Assembly: GCF_947090785.1 (NCBI RefSeq)
Contig: NZ_OX352320.1
Location: 4,391,001-4,455,000, forward strand
DNA: 64,000 nucleotides
Direction: 5' to 3'
Source of the DNA: Rheinheimera sp. MM224
Lineage (GTDB): Bacteria; Pseudomonadota; Gammaproteobacteria; Enterobacterales; Alteromonadaceae
The notes beneath the pieces are model-generated. The model was not told the DNA's origin, did no database searches, and was given only the letters and a program-made list of their open reading frames with translations. Positions 51,529 through 60,689 of this stretch are shown piece after piece; position 1 is the stretch's first letter; every line of letters starts with the position of its first letter. The translations under genes and the position numbers were made by a program.

Positions 51529-52272
51529 ATGAGCAACAGTAAAAAGACAGTTATAGTTACAGGTGCATCCAGTGGTATTGGTTTTGCCATAGCGCAAGCC
51601 TACTTGCTACGGGGTGACAATGTAGTAGGTAATGCCCGCACAGTAGAACGCCTGCAGCAAGCGGCCGCAAAACTGGATAATGCAGAAAACTTTTTAGGCG
51701 TAGCAGGTGATATTGCAAAACCGGAAACAGCAGAAGCACTGTTCACTCAGGCTATTGCGCGTTTTGGTCGTGTAGATGTGTTAGTCAACAATGCGGGCGT
51801 CTTTATCGCCAAGCCAGTAACTGAGTATACGGAAGCTGATTTGGCCTCATTAGTGGCCACTAACCTGCAGGGTTTTTTCTTTCCTGCACAACAAGCTGCG
51901 GCCCATATGAAAACTCAGGGCGGCGGACATATTGTTAGTATCACCGCTAATATCGGCTTGCAACCGACGGCTAAGCTACCAGCTACATTACCTGTACTCA
52001 TTAAAGGTGGTATCAACGCCGCAACCCGCCACATGGCGGTGGAGTTAGCATCTGATAATATCCGTGTCAATGCGGTTGCCCCAGGCATTATTGAAACGCC
52101 ACTACATACCAGTTTTGCGGATTCTGAAGCGTTTTTGAATCAGCTTTCGCCTAGCGGCCGCGTCGGTTCAGTACAAGATGTTGTCGCAGCCGTACTCTAT
52201 CTGACCGAGTCAAGTTATGTTAGCGGCACCATTATGGCCGTTGATGGCGGCGCTGCTGCCGGTGTTTGGTAA
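51529..52272 (+). CDS. SDR-family protein with substituted catalytic Tyr
   Basis: Short-chain dehydrogenase/reductase fold, 247 residues. The NAD(P)-binding motif VTGASSGIGFAIA (about 11-23) and NNAGVF are normal, and the C-terminal SGTIMAVDGGA is classical. The active site is not: the Lys of YxxxK is Lys159 but the Tyr position is Pro155 (LPVLIKGG), and the usual catalytic Ser falls in ITANIG, without Ser at the expected place. It may be a binding or regulatory protein or an SDR with altered chemistry. Next gene: a small tautomerase 23 bases downstream. It lies between the two ohr copies, suggesting a peroxide- or electrophile-response unit. Confidence 0.88.
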   Translation: MSNSKKTVIVTGASSGIGFAIAQAYLLRGDNVVGNARTVERLQQAAAKLDNAENFLGVAGDIAKPETAEALFTQAIARFGRVDVLVNNAGVFIAKPVTEYTEADLASLVATNLQGFFFPAQQAAAHMKTQGGGHIVSITANIGLQPTAKLPATLPVLIKGGINAATRHMAVELASDNIRVNAVAPGIIETPLHTSFADSEAFLNQLSPSGRVGSVQDVVAAVLYLTESSYVSGTIMAVDGGAAAGVW

Positions 52273-52295
52273 GTCACTGTATCAGGAGCAAAACT

Positions 52296-52514
52296 ATGCC
52301 GTACGTTAATATTCGAGTTACCGAAGAAGGTGTGACTGCAGCCCAAAAACTGCAGCTGATAGAAGGTGTTACAGATTTACTCAGCGACGTATTGGGTAAA
52401 GACCCTACCACAACTTTTGTCATTATCGATGAGGTAAAAACCGACAATTGGGGCCTGAACCGAGAAAATATCACTAGCCGTCGCCAGCGCGAAGCTGCGA
52501 AAAAGGTTAAATAA
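52296..52514 (+). CDS. 4-oxalocrotonate tautomerase-family protein
   Basis: Small tautomerase-superfamily protein of 72 residues. Met is followed by Pro2, which becomes the catalytic N-terminal Pro after Met removal, then 'YVNIRVTEEGVTAAQKLQLIEGVTDLLSDVLGKDPTTTFVIIDEV' with the family's helix-strand pattern. The ATG at 52296 is the one that supplies the Pro; the frame also extends back to 52266, overlapping the SDR stop, and is rejected. CAGGAG is the ribosome site. It follows the SDR gene, so the pair is an operon; substrate unknown. Confidence 0.87.
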   Translation: MPYVNIRVTEEGVTAAQKLQLIEGVTDLLSDVLGKDPTTTFVIIDEVKTDNWGLNRENITSRRQREAAKKVK

Positions 52515-52528
52515 ATTCCGGCGATCTG

Positions 52529-52977
52529 ACAACGCCTTAATGGCAAAGCATCCACCACTGATAGGAAAGAATCATGATCACTACAATTGAAAAAGTTGTT
52601 TACACAGGTAAAACCCACACCACTGGCGGTCGCAATGGTGAATCTCATAGTTCTGATGGTCGTTTAGAGATCAAACTGTCAGCCCCAGGTTCATCAGGTC
52701 CAGGCACCAATCCGGAGCAACTGCTGGCTGCTGGCTGGTCGGCTTGTTTTATTGGCGCTATGGGTAAAGCTGCGGCTGAGTTAAAAGTAGCACTACCAAA
52801 AGATACAGCTGTAGATGCTGAAATTGATTTGGGCCTGACAGATGACGCCTATTTTTTACAGGCGCGTCTGAATGTCAGCTTGCCTGGTCTGGATCCACAA
52901 ATTGCAAAACAGCTGACTGAAAAGGCACATCAAATCTGCCCTTACTCTAAAGCGACTCGTGGCAATATCGCTGTAAC
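52529..52977 (+). repeat. Near-identical duplication, copy B (ohr gene and leader)
   Basis: Partner of 50666-51114. It carries the ribosome site and gene but not the distal promoter of copy A, so copy B is probably transcribed from the SDR-tautomerase promoter. Confidence 0.9.
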
Positions 52978-52993
52978 TATTCAGTTAATTTAA
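52574..52993 (+). CDS. Ohr/OsmC-family organic hydroperoxide reductase (copy B)
   Basis: Second Ohr peroxidase, 139 residues, same Cys58, Cys122 and Arg20 as copy A, differing in the last residue only (Ile). It is the third gene of the SDR-tautomerase-ohr run, 59 bases after the tautomerase stop. The DNA identity stops near the 3' end of the gene, where silent differences suddenly appear, which fits recent gene conversion between two older paralogues better than a fresh tandem duplication. Having two promoters for the same enzyme would allow expression under two conditions. Confidence 0.92.
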   Translation: MITTIEKVVYTGKTHTTGGRNGESHSSDGRLEIKLSAPGSSGPGTNPEQLLAAGWSACFIGAMGKAAAELKVALPKDTAVDAEIDLGLTDDAYFLQARLNVSLPGLDPQIAKQLTEKAHQICPYSKATRGNIAVTIQLI

Positions 52994-53001
52994 ATCTGAA
53001 C

Positions 53002-53030
53002 AAGGCCCGCTTTCACTGCGGGCCTTTGCT
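53002..53030 (+). terminator. Terminator after ohr copy B
   Basis: AAGGCCCGC and GCGGGCCTT form a 9-base stem with a 7-base loop, followed by a weak T-rich tail. The remaining 53031-53430 holds no gene I can support and should include the promoter of the TonB receptor. Confidence 0.75.
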
Positions 53031-53430
53031 ATATCCTTTTAAACTGCGCCCTGTCTTACTTTTATCTCTTTAATTAAAAATCATCTCTTTGATTAGTCTT
53101 TGTCTGCCAGGCAGCAGACTATGCTTTAGCAAATCCCTAATTTAGCTGATGCTTTTAGCTGTTAAACGCCTTGTTCAGTTCTTCGCCAGTTAAAAATGTA
53201 AAAAAAAGCAAGAGGGTAACGCATTTTGGCAACTTCAAGGTTCTGGCAGTATCACTACAATGAATTTTGGGGAGTTGGCAATACGGCGTGGAAGTGGGAG
53301 TGGAGAAAGCCGGTAAGTTCAGCACCTTAAAAAAAACAAGCAGCATGACGGCATTCAGCGGGTGCATCGCACTTCGCTGGTTATCTGTTTGATTCAGGTG
53401 ACTAATACAAATCAAGAGGGTATGGATAGA

Positions 53431-56400
53431 ATGAAAAATAATAAGATATTTACCAGAACAGCAGTAGCAAGGGCTGTCACCCTGCTACTCAGTGGCACAG
53501 CAGTATTGCCACTTTATGCGCAGGAAACACAACAAGCACAAGAAACTAAAGCCGCAGAAGCACCAGTTGAAATTATCGCAGTTTATGGTGTGCGTTCCAG
53601 CTTGCAACAAGCAGCTGAAATTAAACGTAATTCGATGGGGGTGGTAGACGCCATCTCTGCTGAAGATATAGGTAAGTTCCCTGATACTAACCTGGCAGAG
53701 TCTCTGCAACGTATTTCAGGTGTGTCCATTAGCCGTACTAACGGTGAAGGTACTGAAGTCACAGTACGGGGTTTTGGTGGTGACAATAACATGGTCACAC
53801 TAAACGGCCGTACCATGCCTGCTGCTAACACTTATGCGGCAGGTTCAGGTGCAGATGGTTCAAGCCGTGGTGGTAGTGCCCGCGCTTTTGACTTCTCGAA
53901 TCTGGCTTCTGAAAGTATCAGCGGCGTCGAAGTTTATAAAACCAGTAAAGCCAACGTGGCCACTGGTGGTATAGGCGCTACTTTAAATATCAAAACAAAC
54001 CGTCCGCTGGAAAACTCTGAAGATATAGCCAGCATAGGTGTCAAAGCTGCACATGACACCACCAACAGAGCTGGTGATGATGTGACCCCTGAAATTTCAG
54101 GTATTTTCAGTCATGCCAGTGAGGACGATAAATTTGGTGTCAGTGTGTCCGCCAGCCATCAGCAACGTGACTCAGGTTACACTGGCGCTACAGTCAATGA
54201 CTGGCAAGTGGGCTACTGGGACGACCTAGCTGATGCAGATCGGTTATGGAACAATGCTGCTACTGTTGTCAATAACGCCCCAGACCAGGGTCAGTTGTAC
54301 GCCCGCCCTAACGATATTCGTTATGCCTTTTCAGACTCACAACGTGAACGCGACAACGCTCAGCTGACGTTACAATTTAAACCAACAGAAAAATTTACAG
54401 CAACAGGTGATTACACCTACGCTGAAAACAATATTGTTGAACACAGAGGTGAAGTCACGAACTGGGTTCAAACCGGTAACAACACCAAGCAAGTTGATTT
54501 TGATAATAACTTAGTAAAAACGCCTACTTACATTAAAGAAGAGTATGCAAGCACTGTAGATGAAGGCTACGAGCAGCAATGGCGTGAACAAACCAATACG
54601 CTGAAGTCTTTGGGCCTGAATTTAGCCTATGACGTGAACGACGATTTGACACTGGTATTCGATGCTCACGACTCCAAGATGCATAGTCGCGGCACAGGCC
54701 CACGCAATTCAGGTGAATTAGCTGTAGGTTTAGGTGCTCCTATAGTGGAGTCCCGTGAATGGTTCTGGGGTGCAGATTTACCAACTTATCTGAACGTTTA
54801 CAATGATTCAGCTCCTGGTAAAGGTGCCAATGGCAACGGTATGGTGGATGCAGGTGACGTAGGTTCCTCTATAGCTCGTATCCGTAACGCTGGCCAGGAA
54901 AGTGATATTCAGCAATTTAAACTGGATGCCATTTACCTGGTGGACAACGGTCGTTTCGATTTTGGTGTCGAAATACGCAATATGGAATCCCGTACCATTC
55001 AAACCGCTGGTAATAACATTGCCTTGGGTAACTGGAACGTCGGTAACCCTGGCGAGTTTGGTGATTTAATCCAACCATTTGATTTGCCTGGCGAGTTCGA
55101 TGACTTCACAGCTTTACCTGGCGGTTATGGTTTTATTGCTGATCCACGCGCTTTATATACCGCAGCTTTAGATCTGTATCCTGGCATTCCTACTGCCTCT
55201 GAAACCTCCTTGTCTTCTGACAATATAGTCAAAGAAGACACCATGGCGGCTTACTTCCAGATCTCTTTGGGTGGTGAAATCGGCAAAATGCCATTTGATG
55301 TATTAACTGGCTTACGTTACGAAGAAACTGAATCTGAATCCAGCTCGCTGGTCAGCAGAAACTATTTCCGCTGGGAAGATAATAACGACATCGTGTCTTA
55401 TGTGGACAGTACTGTGCCTGCACAACCATTTAATGCCGAAAACAAGTACGACTATCTGTTACCAAGCTTAGACTTTACGCTACACCTGAGTGACGACTTA
55501 ATCAGCCGTTTCTCCTTTAGTAAAACTATTGCCCGTGCAGGTTTAGGTAGCTTAGGTGTATCGGCTTCTAACTTTGGTGGTGGCGGTGGTTCTACACTTT
55601 TAGGTGCTCAGCCAACAGCCAACGCATCAAACCCTGCTCTGCTTCCGCTGGAATCATCCAACTACGATTTGTCGTTAGAATGGTACTACGACAATGGCAG
55701 CTATATGTCGGCTGGTTTATTCCAGAAAGACGTAGTGAACTTTATCGGTAGCCGTCAGGTCGACCAGCCATTACTGGGTATTCTTGATGTCACAGGTGGC
55801 CCTCGTGCCATAGCTGCTGCACAAGCAGTACAGGATGCAGGTTTCCCGCTGGATGATACTTATCTGTATGCGATGATGGTATTTACTGAATACCGTAACC
55901 ATCCGGATATGATTGCCGAATTTGGCGCTAACCCTCAATTTACCGGTACTCCGGAGCAAATTGACTTCCTGGCGAGCAACCCAGGGTTTGACTTATTGGC
56001 CAATCCTGACGATCCGGAAATGGTATTCCGTACCAGTACACCGGATAACAACAGAGCAGCCAAAATTCATGGTGCCGAGTTTGCTATTCAGCATTTCTTT
56101 GGTGAAACAGGTTTTGGTGTGCAGGCGAACTACACCATAGTTCGGGGTGACGTTGGCTTTGATGTCAACGCCGACCCGGGTGTGTCTCAGTTTGCGTTAC
56201 TGGGTCTGAGTGATACAGCTAACTTAATCGGTATTTATGAAAAAGAAGGCTGGACAGCACGGGTAGCATGGAACTGGCGTGATGAATATCTGGCAGAGGT
56301 TAACAAAGGGGGGTCAAACAACCCACGCTTTGAAGAAGCTTATTGGCAACTTGATATGAACCTCGGCTACGATGTAAACGATCAATTGACGGTATTTATC

Positions 56401-56517
56401 GAAGCGCTGAACCTGACAGGTGAAGACAGCCGCTCACATGCCCGTAATGAATCCATGCTGTGGTATCTGACAGACCTGGATGCACGTTATCAGGTAGGTA
56501 TGCGTTACCAGTTCTAG
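53431..56517 (+). CDS. TonB-dependent receptor (carbohydrate-linked type)
   Basis: TonB-dependent outer-membrane receptor, about 1028 residues. Signal peptide about 8-33 ending PLYA, TonB-box-like EIIAVYGVRSS, plug with 'DAISAEDIGKFPDTNLAESLQRISGVSISR' and EVTVRGFGGD, and a long barrel ending with aromatic YQF. Same subgroup as the receptor at 15.7-18.6 kb. It precedes SapC, cupin, halogenase-like and DUF6445 genes, a set that recurs beside such receptors in marine gammaproteobacteria, and a GH3/esterase pair follows. A beta-linked glucan or xylan-like cargo is conceivable. Start: ATG at 53431 or 53422 (GAGGG lies too close to the latter). Confidence 0.92.
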   Translation: MKNNKIFTRTAVARAVTLLLSGTAVLPLYAQETQQAQETKAAEAPVEIIAVYGVRSSLQQAAEIKRNSMGVVDAISAEDIGKFPDTNLAESLQRISGVSISRTNGEGTEVTVRGFGGDNNMVTLNGRTMPAANTYAAGSGADGSSRGGSARAFDFSNLASESISGVEVYKTSKANVATGGIGATLNIKTNRPLENSEDIASIGVKAAHDTTNRAGDDVTPEISGIFSHASEDDKFGVSVSASHQQRDSGYTGATVNDWQVGYWDDLADADRLWNNAATVVNNAPDQGQLYARPNDIRYAFSDSQRERDNAQLTLQFKPTEKFTATGDYTYAENNIVEHRGEVTNWVQTGNNTKQVDFDNNLVKTPTYIKEEYASTVDEGYEQQWREQTNTLKSLGLNLAYDVNDDLTLVFDAHDSKMHSRGTGPRNSGELAVGLGAPIVESREWFWGADLPTYLNVYNDSAPGKGANGNGMVDAGDVGSSIARIRNAGQESDIQQFKLDAIYLVDNGRFDFGVEIRNMESRTIQTAGNNIALGNWNVGNPGEFGDLIQPFDLPGEFDDFTALPGGYGFIADPRALYTAALDLYPGIPTASETSLSSDNIVKEDTMAAYFQISLGGEIGKMPFDVLTGLRYEETESESSSLVSRNYFRWEDNNDIVSYVDSTVPAQPFNAENKYDYLLPSLDFTLHLSDDLISRFSFSKTIARAGLGSLGVSASNFGGGGGSTLLGAQPTANASNPALLPLESSNYDLSLEWYYDNGSYMSAGLFQKDVVNFIGSRQVDQPLLGILDVTGGPRAIAAAQAVQDAGFPLDDTYLYAMMVFTEYRNHPDMIAEFGANPQFTGTPEQIDFLASNPGFDLLANPDDPEMVFRTSTPDNNRAAKIHGAEFAIQHFFGETGFGVQANYTIVRGDVGFDVNADPGVSQFALLGLSDTANLIGIYEKEGWTARVAWNWRDEYLAEVNKGGSNNPRFEEAYWQLDMNLGYDVNDQLTVFIEALNLTGEDSRSHARNESMLWYLTDLDARYQVGMRYQF

Positions 56518-56588
56518 TAGGGGCGGGGCTTGTCCCCGCCCGTCTGGACGATAACACGGTTTGGAACGGGCTTACCCACGCCCGTTTA
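56517..56588. repeat. REP-like inverted repeat pair 1
   Basis: GTAGGGGCGGGGCTTGTCCCCGCCCG forms a GC-rich hairpin, and a second inverted unit AACGGGCTTACCCACGCCCGTTT follows about 23 bases later. The layout (two facing hairpins with GGGGC..CTTGT..CCCGCCC) matches the second pair at 60690. It starts at the receptor stop codon and may also terminate transcription. Confidence 0.7.
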
Positions 56589-56677
56589 AACGACAAAGAT
56601 AAACAGGGAAAAGTTGCATCTGCAGCTTTTCCCTGCTCTGCTGTACATGCTACCTAAGAAGTCACAGGGACAATAAT

Positions 56678-57427
56678 ATGACCAGGCATGTGTTACTGAA
56701 TAATATCGACCATCAAGATACCCGCGTTATCCACTACTTTGGGCCGGAGTTTGGCGACAATCTGCATAGCGCTCTGGTATTCCCCACTGAATTTATTGAA
56801 TTACAAAAAGAATATCCGATCCTGCTGCGAAAAGACGACCCGCAAGGCTCCTATCAGGCTGTCGCTTTATTAGGTTTTGCCGCGGCAGAAAATTTGTATC
56901 TGAATGACCAGCATGCAACAGGTTGGGATGCCCGTTATATTCCGGCCAGTATTGAAAAAGGCCCTTTTCTGATTGGCTTCCAGCGCTCTATCGGCATGCA
57001 GGACGAAATGCCACACGCTGTGGTGCATATTGATATGGATCATCCCAAAGTAAACACAGAACAAGGCCAACAATTGTTTTTGTCGCAGGGCGGCAACAGC
57101 CCGTATCTGGAACATATCTCAGCACGTTTAGAAACTATCCATCAAGGCACAACTTTAGCGCCGGTGTTTTACAAAGCGCTGGAGCAACTCGAGCTGGTAG
57201 AGCCTGTCACCATTGAATTTGCTTTGCACAACAGTGAAAAAATCCGCCTGTTGGGTAACTATTGCATTAACGAACAACGGCTGGCGACTTTACCTGCAGA
57301 AGCACTTGCCAAGCTGCAGCACTCCGGCTTTTTAGCGCTGATTTACGCTATGGTGTTTTCGATGGGTAATATCCGTCATTTAATTGAGCGCAAAAATACT
57401 AGTTTGCGCCAGCAAAATAGCTTGTGA
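56678..57427 (+). CDS. SapC-family protein
   Basis: SapC-like protein of 249 residues without signal peptide. Typical stretches: 'LVFPTEFIELQKEYPILLRKD' (about 32-52), 'VALLGFAAAENLYL', 'WDARYIPASIEKGPFLIG' and a late 'GFLALIYAMVFSMGNIRHLIERKN'. The biochemical role of this family is unknown. In many marine gammaproteobacteria it is encoded between a TonB receptor and cupin/halogenase-like genes, as here. The stop is 13 bases before the cupin gene start, in a shared operon. Confidence 0.9.
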   Translation: MTRHVLLNNIDHQDTRVIHYFGPEFGDNLHSALVFPTEFIELQKEYPILLRKDDPQGSYQAVALLGFAAAENLYLNDQHATGWDARYIPASIEKGPFLIGFQRSIGMQDEMPHAVVHIDMDHPKVNTEQGQQLFLSQGGNSPYLEHISARLETIHQGTTLAPVFYKALEQLELVEPVTIEFALHNSEKIRLLGNYCINEQRLATLPAEALAKLQHSGFLALIYAMVFSMGNIRHLIERKNTSLRQQNSL

Positions 57428-57440
57428 CCGAGGAGTGCTT

Positions 57441-58487
57441 GTGACACAAAACTCCATTCTGGCTATTAGCCGCACAACCAGAGAAATCCAGTGCCCAAAC
57501 GGTGTGATCCCGGCTGAAGTTCTGTCGGGCGCTGAACCTGTGATCCTCAAAGGTCTGGTGAGTCACTGGCCTTTAGTGCAACTGGGCCAACAAGGTTCTG
57601 CTGCAGTGGTGGATTATCTCTGCAGTCATTACAACGGCAAAGCCACTCAGGTTTTTTATGGCGACCCGACTCTGAATGGCCGTTATTTTTACGACGAAAG
57701 CTGCAAAAAACTCAATTATGAAACCCGGCTGGGCCAGGTTGATCAGGTGCTGCAGCAAATTTTACAGTGGCAAGAGCTGGAGCAACCGCCTTCTGTTTAC
57801 ATTGCCTCCAATTTGCTGAGCACTCATTTTCCAACCTTGCGGCAACACAATGACATTCAGCTGCCCAAACCGGTATTAGCTTATGAGACCGAACCAGACA
57901 GAGTCAGTATCTGGCTTGGCAACAAATCTCTGGCCGCTTGCCACTACGATTCCTCAGAAAATCTGGCCTGCTGTGTGCTCGGTAAAAGACGCTTTAGCTT
58001 GTTTCCGCCGGATCAGATCAGCCATTTATATCCTGGGCCTTTAGAGCCAACACCAGGTGGTCAGGTCATTAGCATGGTGGATTTCGACAAGCCGGATTTA
58101 GAGCGTTTTCCTGATTTTCCAAAAGCTATAGCTGCAGGACAAATTGCAGAACTTGAGCCAGGAGATGCGCTGTATCTGCCGAGCATGTGGTGGCATCAGG
58201 TGGAAGGGTTAATGTCATTTAATATTCTGATCAACTACTGGTGGAGCACAGCGCCACGCTATACAGGCTCAGGTATGAATTTGTTGTATCACGCCCTGCT
58301 ATGTCTGCGTGACAAACCCGAACATGAACGCAAAGCCTGGCAAGCCGTGCTGAATCATTACATTTTTGACGATCCGAAAAAAGCAGGACAACACTTACCA
58401 GAACAAGCCCGTGGTGTGCTGGGGGAGCTAGACGAGATGCAGGCCAGGCAGCTGCGCGCCATGCTGCTAAACAGATTAAATCGCTAA
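57441..58487 (+). CDS. Cupin-like (JmjC-type) oxygenase-fold protein
   Basis: Protein of 348 residues with a JmjC/cupin_8 fold. Candidate iron ligands His168-x-Asp170 in CHYDSSEN and His252 in MWWHQVEGL give the HxD...H triad, and 'LYLPSMWWHQVEG' is the family signature. Such proteins are 2-oxoglutarate/Fe(II) hydroxylases of proteins or small molecules; the target is not known. The start is GTG 57441, with GAGGAG five bases before it; an in-frame extension back to 57384 inside SapC is rejected. Followed by the halogenase-like gene after 31 bases. Confidence 0.9.
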   Translation: MTQNSILAISRTTREIQCPNGVIPAEVLSGAEPVILKGLVSHWPLVQLGQQGSAAVVDYLCSHYNGKATQVFYGDPTLNGRYFYDESCKKLNYETRLGQVDQVLQQILQWQELEQPPSVYIASNLLSTHFPTLRQHNDIQLPKPVLAYETEPDRVSIWLGNKSLAACHYDSSENLACCVLGKRRFSLFPPDQISHLYPGPLEPTPGGQVISMVDFDKPDLERFPDFPKAIAAGQIAELEPGDALYLPSMWWHQVEGLMSFNILINYWWSTAPRYTGSGMNLLYHALLCLRDKPEHERKAWQAVLNHYIFDDPKKAGQHLPEQARGVLGELDEMQARQLRAMLLNRLNR

Positions 58488-58518
58488 AAAAATTATAAAA
58501 AATCACAGGGGATAGAGA

Positions 58519-60000
58519 ATGCAACAAGTAAAAAAAGTAGTGATTGCAGGTGGTGGCACAGCAGGCTGGGTTGCAGCTGCGGCTTTGTCCAAACGCCTGA
58601 AAGGCCTGATTGATGTAGTGCTGATTGAGTCAGAAGAAATTGGCACTGTAGGTGTAGGCGAATCCACAGTACCGCCGGTGCAGCTTTTCCATAACTTACT
58701 TGGCATAGACGAACAAGACTTTATGAAAGCCACGGACGCTACTTTTAAACTGGCCATCTCCTTTGAAAACTGGGGCCAGACCGGCGATCAGTATTTCCAC
58801 CCTTTTGGTGTCACAGGCAAAGGCAGTTTTCTGACGGACTTTCAGCACTATTATTTGCACGGCTTAAGCCAAGGCGTCGATGCGCCTTTTGGTGACTACT
58901 GCTACGAATTACAGGCTGCTAAATTACATAAGTTTGGTAAAACCGAAAAGTCAGTGATCAACTATGCCTACCATCTGGATGCCGGCCGTTATGCCCGTTT
59001 TCTCCGCAAGTTCAGCGAAGATTTAGGTGCTGTGCGTATTGAAGGCAAAATTGCTCAGGTGCAGCAGCATGTCAACGGCGATATCCGTTCCTTAGTGCTG
59101 GAATCAGGTCAGGAAATAACAGGGGATTTGTTTATCGACTGCACTGGCTTTAGAGCATTGCTTATCGAACAAACCTTAAAAACTGGTTATGAGCGCTGGG
59201 ATCATTGGTTGCCCTGCAATAAAGCCGTAGTAGTACAAACAGAACCTGGCCCAACCATGCATCCTTACACCAGAGCTATAGCTCATGACAGCGGCTGGCA
59301 GTGGAAAATTCCATTGCAGCACAGAGTAGGCAATGGTCTGGTGTATGCCAGCGATTATTTATCGGACGAAAAGGCGAAGCAACGCTTGCTGGATGGGCTG
59401 GAAGCTCCGGCCTTATTTGAACCTCGGGTACTGAGTTATCAAACAGGACGGCGCAAAAAGCTCTGGAATAAAAACTGTGTGGCTATCGGCTTATCCAGTG
59501 GCTTTATCGAACCACTGGAGTCGACCAGTATTTTCCTCTTTATGAGCGGCATCATCCGTTTATTACGGCTATTCCCCTTTAACGGTGTTACTCCGGCTTT
59601 AACCGAAGAATACAACCAACAGTCCATTACTGAAGTGGAAAAAATCCGCGACTTTATTATTCTGCATTACCACCAGACTGAAAGAACTGACAGCCCATTC
59701 TGGGACTATTGCCGCACCATGACCATTCCGGACACGCTCGCGCACCGGATGGAATTGTTCAAAGAAAGTGCTCATGCTTTCCAGACCGGCGATGAAATGT
59801 TCCGGCTGGAATCCTGGAGCCATGTGATGTTGGGGCAACGGCTGCAGCCACAAAGTTATCATCAGTTGGTGGCAGGTTTAGGTCAGGGCGAATTAAGCCG
59901 TCATCTGCAAAGTATCCGCGAGACCATTAACGCTGCAGTAGACAGATTGCCATCGCACCGTGATTTCTTGCGTCAGTATTGCCCATCTGATCTGAGCTGA
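58519..60000 (+). CDS. Tryptophan-halogenase-family flavoprotein
   Basis: FAD-dependent halogenase-type protein of 493 residues. Nucleotide motif VIAGGGTAGWVAAAAL (8-23), GVGEST (45-50), catalytic-type Lys77 in ATFKLAIS (the Lys of PrnA and relatives), and the WxWxIP box as Trp260-Gln-Trp262-Lys-Ile264-Pro265, which separates halogenases from monooxygenases. The enzyme needs a flavin reductase, not seen here. As in other TonB-receptor loci the natural substrate is unlikely to be free Trp; a modification of a peptide, aromatic sugar or receptor-related molecule is possible but unproven. It lies in the SapC-cupin-halogenase-DUF6445 module. Confidence 0.9.
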   Translation: MQQVKKVVIAGGGTAGWVAAAALSKRLKGLIDVVLIESEEIGTVGVGESTVPPVQLFHNLLGIDEQDFMKATDATFKLAISFENWGQTGDQYFHPFGVTGKGSFLTDFQHYYLHGLSQGVDAPFGDYCYELQAAKLHKFGKTEKSVINYAYHLDAGRYARFLRKFSEDLGAVRIEGKIAQVQQHVNGDIRSLVLESGQEITGDLFIDCTGFRALLIEQTLKTGYERWDHWLPCNKAVVVQTEPGPTMHPYTRAIAHDSGWQWKIPLQHRVGNGLVYASDYLSDEKAKQRLLDGLEAPALFEPRVLSYQTGRRKKLWNKNCVAIGLSSGFIEPLESTSIFLFMSGIIRLLRLFPFNGVTPALTEEYNQQSITEVEKIRDFIILHYHQTERTDSPFWDYCRTMTIPDTLAHRMELFKESAHAFQTGDEMFRLESWSHVMLGQRLQPQSYHQLVAGLGQGELSRHLQSIRETINAAVDRLPSHRDFLRQYCPSDLS

Positions 60001-60008
60001 CAAAACCA

Positions 60009-60686
60009 ATGCAGATCACCAGGCTGAGTGTTGGCAATGAACAATCCCCACTGTTGGTGGTGGATAACTTTATCCCTCAGCCTGAAACACTGGTCGACTA
60101 TGCAGCTAGCCAGCAGTTTCTGGCTAATTCGCCTTATTATCCCGGCGTGCGTTCCGCAGCACCAGCAGCCTACCGGCAATTTATGCTACACAGCCTGCAA
60201 GCCACTTTGATTGACTACTTTGAACTGCCAGCGACAAAGCTTGGTTTTTCAGTCTGTCATTTTTCAATGGTGACTACGCCGCCAGAGCAATTAAAACTGC
60301 TGCAGCGTATCCCCCATTTTGATACGACGGAAAAACATGCGCTGGCGGCTGTGCATTATTTATTTCAGGGTGATCAGGGCGGCACAGCCTTTTACCAGCA
60401 TCGGAAAACAGGTTTTGAATGCATAGATGAAAGCCGCACGCTGGAGTATTACCGCTCACTGGAAAGCGAAAATAACGGCCCTTATTTGCCTAAAACAACC
60501 GATGGTTATATTCAGGGTGATACGCCCTTGTTCGAACAAATCAATGAGCAACAAGGGGTGTTTAACAGGCTTATTGTGTATCGCCGTCATTTGCTACACA
60601 GCGGCGTGATCACCAAAGACACCCACTTATCAGCCGACCCACGATTAGGAAGGCTGACCATCAGTAGTTTTATTGACCCGTTGTAA
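60009..60686 (+). CDS. DUF6445-family protein, 2OG-oxygenase-like
   Basis: Protein of 225 residues without signal peptide, of a domain family I know as DUF6445. It carries an HxD pair (His103-Phe-Asp105 in PHFDTTEKH) and a late His197 in HLLHSG, spaced like the iron facial triad of prolyl-hydroxylase-type 2-oxoglutarate oxygenases, and 'GGTAFYQHRKTGFE' in between. Activity is not known. It follows the halogenase-like gene by eight bases, so the two are co-transcribed. REP-like repeats begin three bases after its stop. Confidence 0.82.
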   Translation: MQITRLSVGNEQSPLLVVDNFIPQPETLVDYAASQQFLANSPYYPGVRSAAPAAYRQFMLHSLQATLIDYFELPATKLGFSVCHFSMVTTPPEQLKLLQRIPHFDTTEKHALAAVHYLFQGDQGGTAFYQHRKTGFECIDESRTLEYYRSLESENNGPYLPKTTDGYIQGDTPLFEQINEQQGVFNRLIVYRRHLLHSGVITKDTHLSADPRLGRLTISSFIDPL

Positions 60687-60689
60687 CTT

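Noticed and set aside
50666..52993. Insertion sequence or transposon behind the ohr duplication
   Set aside because: No transposase, no terminal inverted repeats and no target duplication; homology ends inside the coding sequence.
53155..53415. Minus-strand reading frame of about 86 codons with a hydrophobic end before the TonB receptor
   Set aside because: Composition is unlike a real protein, it has no ribosome site, overlaps the expected receptor promoter and I recognise no family.
58519..60000. Halogenated natural-product gene cluster
   Set aside because: No NRPS, PKS or other biosynthetic genes adjoin; this gene set is common beside TonB receptors.
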